From Gonapodya sp. JEL0774 (taxonomy: Eukaryota; Monoblepharomycota; Monoblepharidomycetes; Monoblepharidales; Gonapodyaceae), in NCBI GenBank assembly GCA_027604505.1, contig JADIIX010000128.1:1-54403 (forward strand): a DNA stretch of 54,403 nucleotides. Direction: 5' to 3'. A program made the translations under genes and the position numbers. Shown here piece by piece: positions 53,595 through 54,403 of this stretch. The notes beneath the pieces were generated by a model. That model was not told the DNA's origin, made no database searches, and saw only the letters and a list, made by a program, of their open reading frames with translations. Position 1 is the stretch's first letter; every line of letters starts with the position of its first letter.

Positions 53595-54403
53595 ATGACG
53601 GGTGAATGGAGCTCGTGGCGACGGCGGGTGGGAATTTTCCTGGCTTTTGCCACTTGGGCAGTTCCCACGTTGGCCGAGCCACGGGGCACCCCGAGAGAAA
53701 ATCGCCCAAATTTGGTGACGTACGAAAAGCAGGATTTGGATGTTCTAGAAAACCGGAGGATGTACGCCCGAGCACCGTGTGCAGCGTTGTACTATCAATG
53801 CGGGAACGGCCAGGCAACCTGGACTGGCCCAACGTGCTGCCAGTCTGGATCCACATGTATAATGCAAAATCCGTACTATTACCAATGCGTGGTGAGTTCC
53901 AATTTGTTCGGTGGACACACAGCCCCCGAACAGTGCGAGTTTCTTGTTGTATTTGGGCAGAACTGTCGCTCACAGCATTGTCCGCATTGCACGGCTGCAG
54001 GCCGGTAGTGGCGGCTCAACCTCGTGTATGCCACTCTATGGACAGTGCGGGGGTATTGGCTGGACTGGCGCAACTTGCTGCGCTGCTGGTTCCACCTGCC
54101 GCGTTCAGGATGCCTATTATTCGCAATGCGTGGTGGGCAAAAACAGTGGGATCACCTGTTGAAGATGACTTTTTGACTCCCGATTGTATTCTCGGCCAGG
54201 CCTCGACTAGTCCTCCACCTGCGCCACGTGAGTTTCACGTATTCACTTTGATGTTGATTTCTTTGCTCATTCGTTGAGATGCAGCCCCTCCTCCGCAACA
54301 AGCGTCGCGAGCCCCCCCAGCACCGGGGGCCGCCGACCGCGACCGCACCACCCGCGCCCGCGGGCGGCGCCGACCGCCGCGCCCGCCCCCGACACGCGGG
54401 CCC
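53595..54403 (+). CDS. Secreted protein with two N-terminal CBM1 cellulose-binding domains, 3' truncated
   Basis: Exons 53595-53891, 54001-54132, 54200-54227 and 54285 to the contig end. A signal peptide is visible ([20 protein letters not shown]). After a short linker come two CBM1 domains: [20 protein letters not shown], ending YYYQCV, and [18 protein letters not shown], ending YYSQCV. Both keep the Cys pattern and the aromatic residues that bind crystalline cellulose. Each domain is closed by a phase-0 intron right after QCV, so the domains are separate exon units. A Pro-rich linker follows and runs off the contig. By family habit a catalytic domain (glycoside hydrolase or similar) may follow, but it is not in the window. 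The last 100 bases are extremely GC-rich and may be unreliable. Confidence 0.87.

Overview
The window looks like one contig of a filamentous or zoosporic fungus. Genes carry many short GT-AG introns, mostly 50-100 bp. The recognisable families are fungal: an ENA-type P-type ATPase, an OPT oligopeptide transporter, an NCS1 purine/cytosine permease, a GT34 Golgi glycosyltransferase, a phenol-2-monooxygenase-like flavoprotein, a TKL-type kinase and a secreted protein with CBM1 cellulose-binding domains. The tyrosine-kinase-like kinase, ankyrin/SH3 proteins and CBM1 together suggest an early-diverging zoosporic fungus (chytrid). An intron-rich basidiomycete cannot be excluded. Both contig ends are GC-rich and low-complexity, and each cuts through a gene.

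Layout. 1-449: 3' remnant of a cyclase/formamidase-like gene (minus). 450-8666: gene-poor, with a block of diverged head-to-tail repeats at 6.8-8.1 kb. 8667-14790: ankyrin-module/coiled-coil/SH3 gene (minus). 16996-20714: OPT transporter. 21479-23407: ankyrin-module gene ending in a protein kinase. 23983-26831: ankyrin-module/SH3 gene. 27354-29753: GT34 fused to a DUF3431-like domain (minus). 31763-32469: one-domain VOC protein. 32642-37688: ENA ATPase (minus, 28 exons). 38433-41478: NCS1 permease (minus, many microexons). 43002-47253: ankyrin-module/coiled-coil/SH3 gene. 47889-50570: FAD aromatic hydroxylase. 51101-52845: short ankyrin-module/SH3 gene. 53595-end: tandem CBM1 protein, truncated by the contig end.

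The main result is a dispersed family of five genes. All share one unusual N-terminal module of about 200-230 residues: ankyrin-like repeats, an Arg-Lys signature and a Trp-rich insert. Four join it to a variable low-complexity or coiled-coil middle and a C-terminal SH3 domain interrupted by an intron at the same place. The fifth joins it to a kinase domain instead. This suggests an input module combined with alternative outputs (SH3 scaffold or kinase), that is, a lineage-expanded signalling or scaffold family. The transporter and enzyme genes between them show no obvious pathway clustering. They fit a saprotroph: peptide, nucleobase and cation transport, aromatic oxidation and cellulose binding.

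Exon coordinates were assembled by hand from splice signals, reading phase and family conservation. Two junctions are unresolved: 9416-9720 in the first ankyrin gene and about 39084-39227 in the NCS1 gene.
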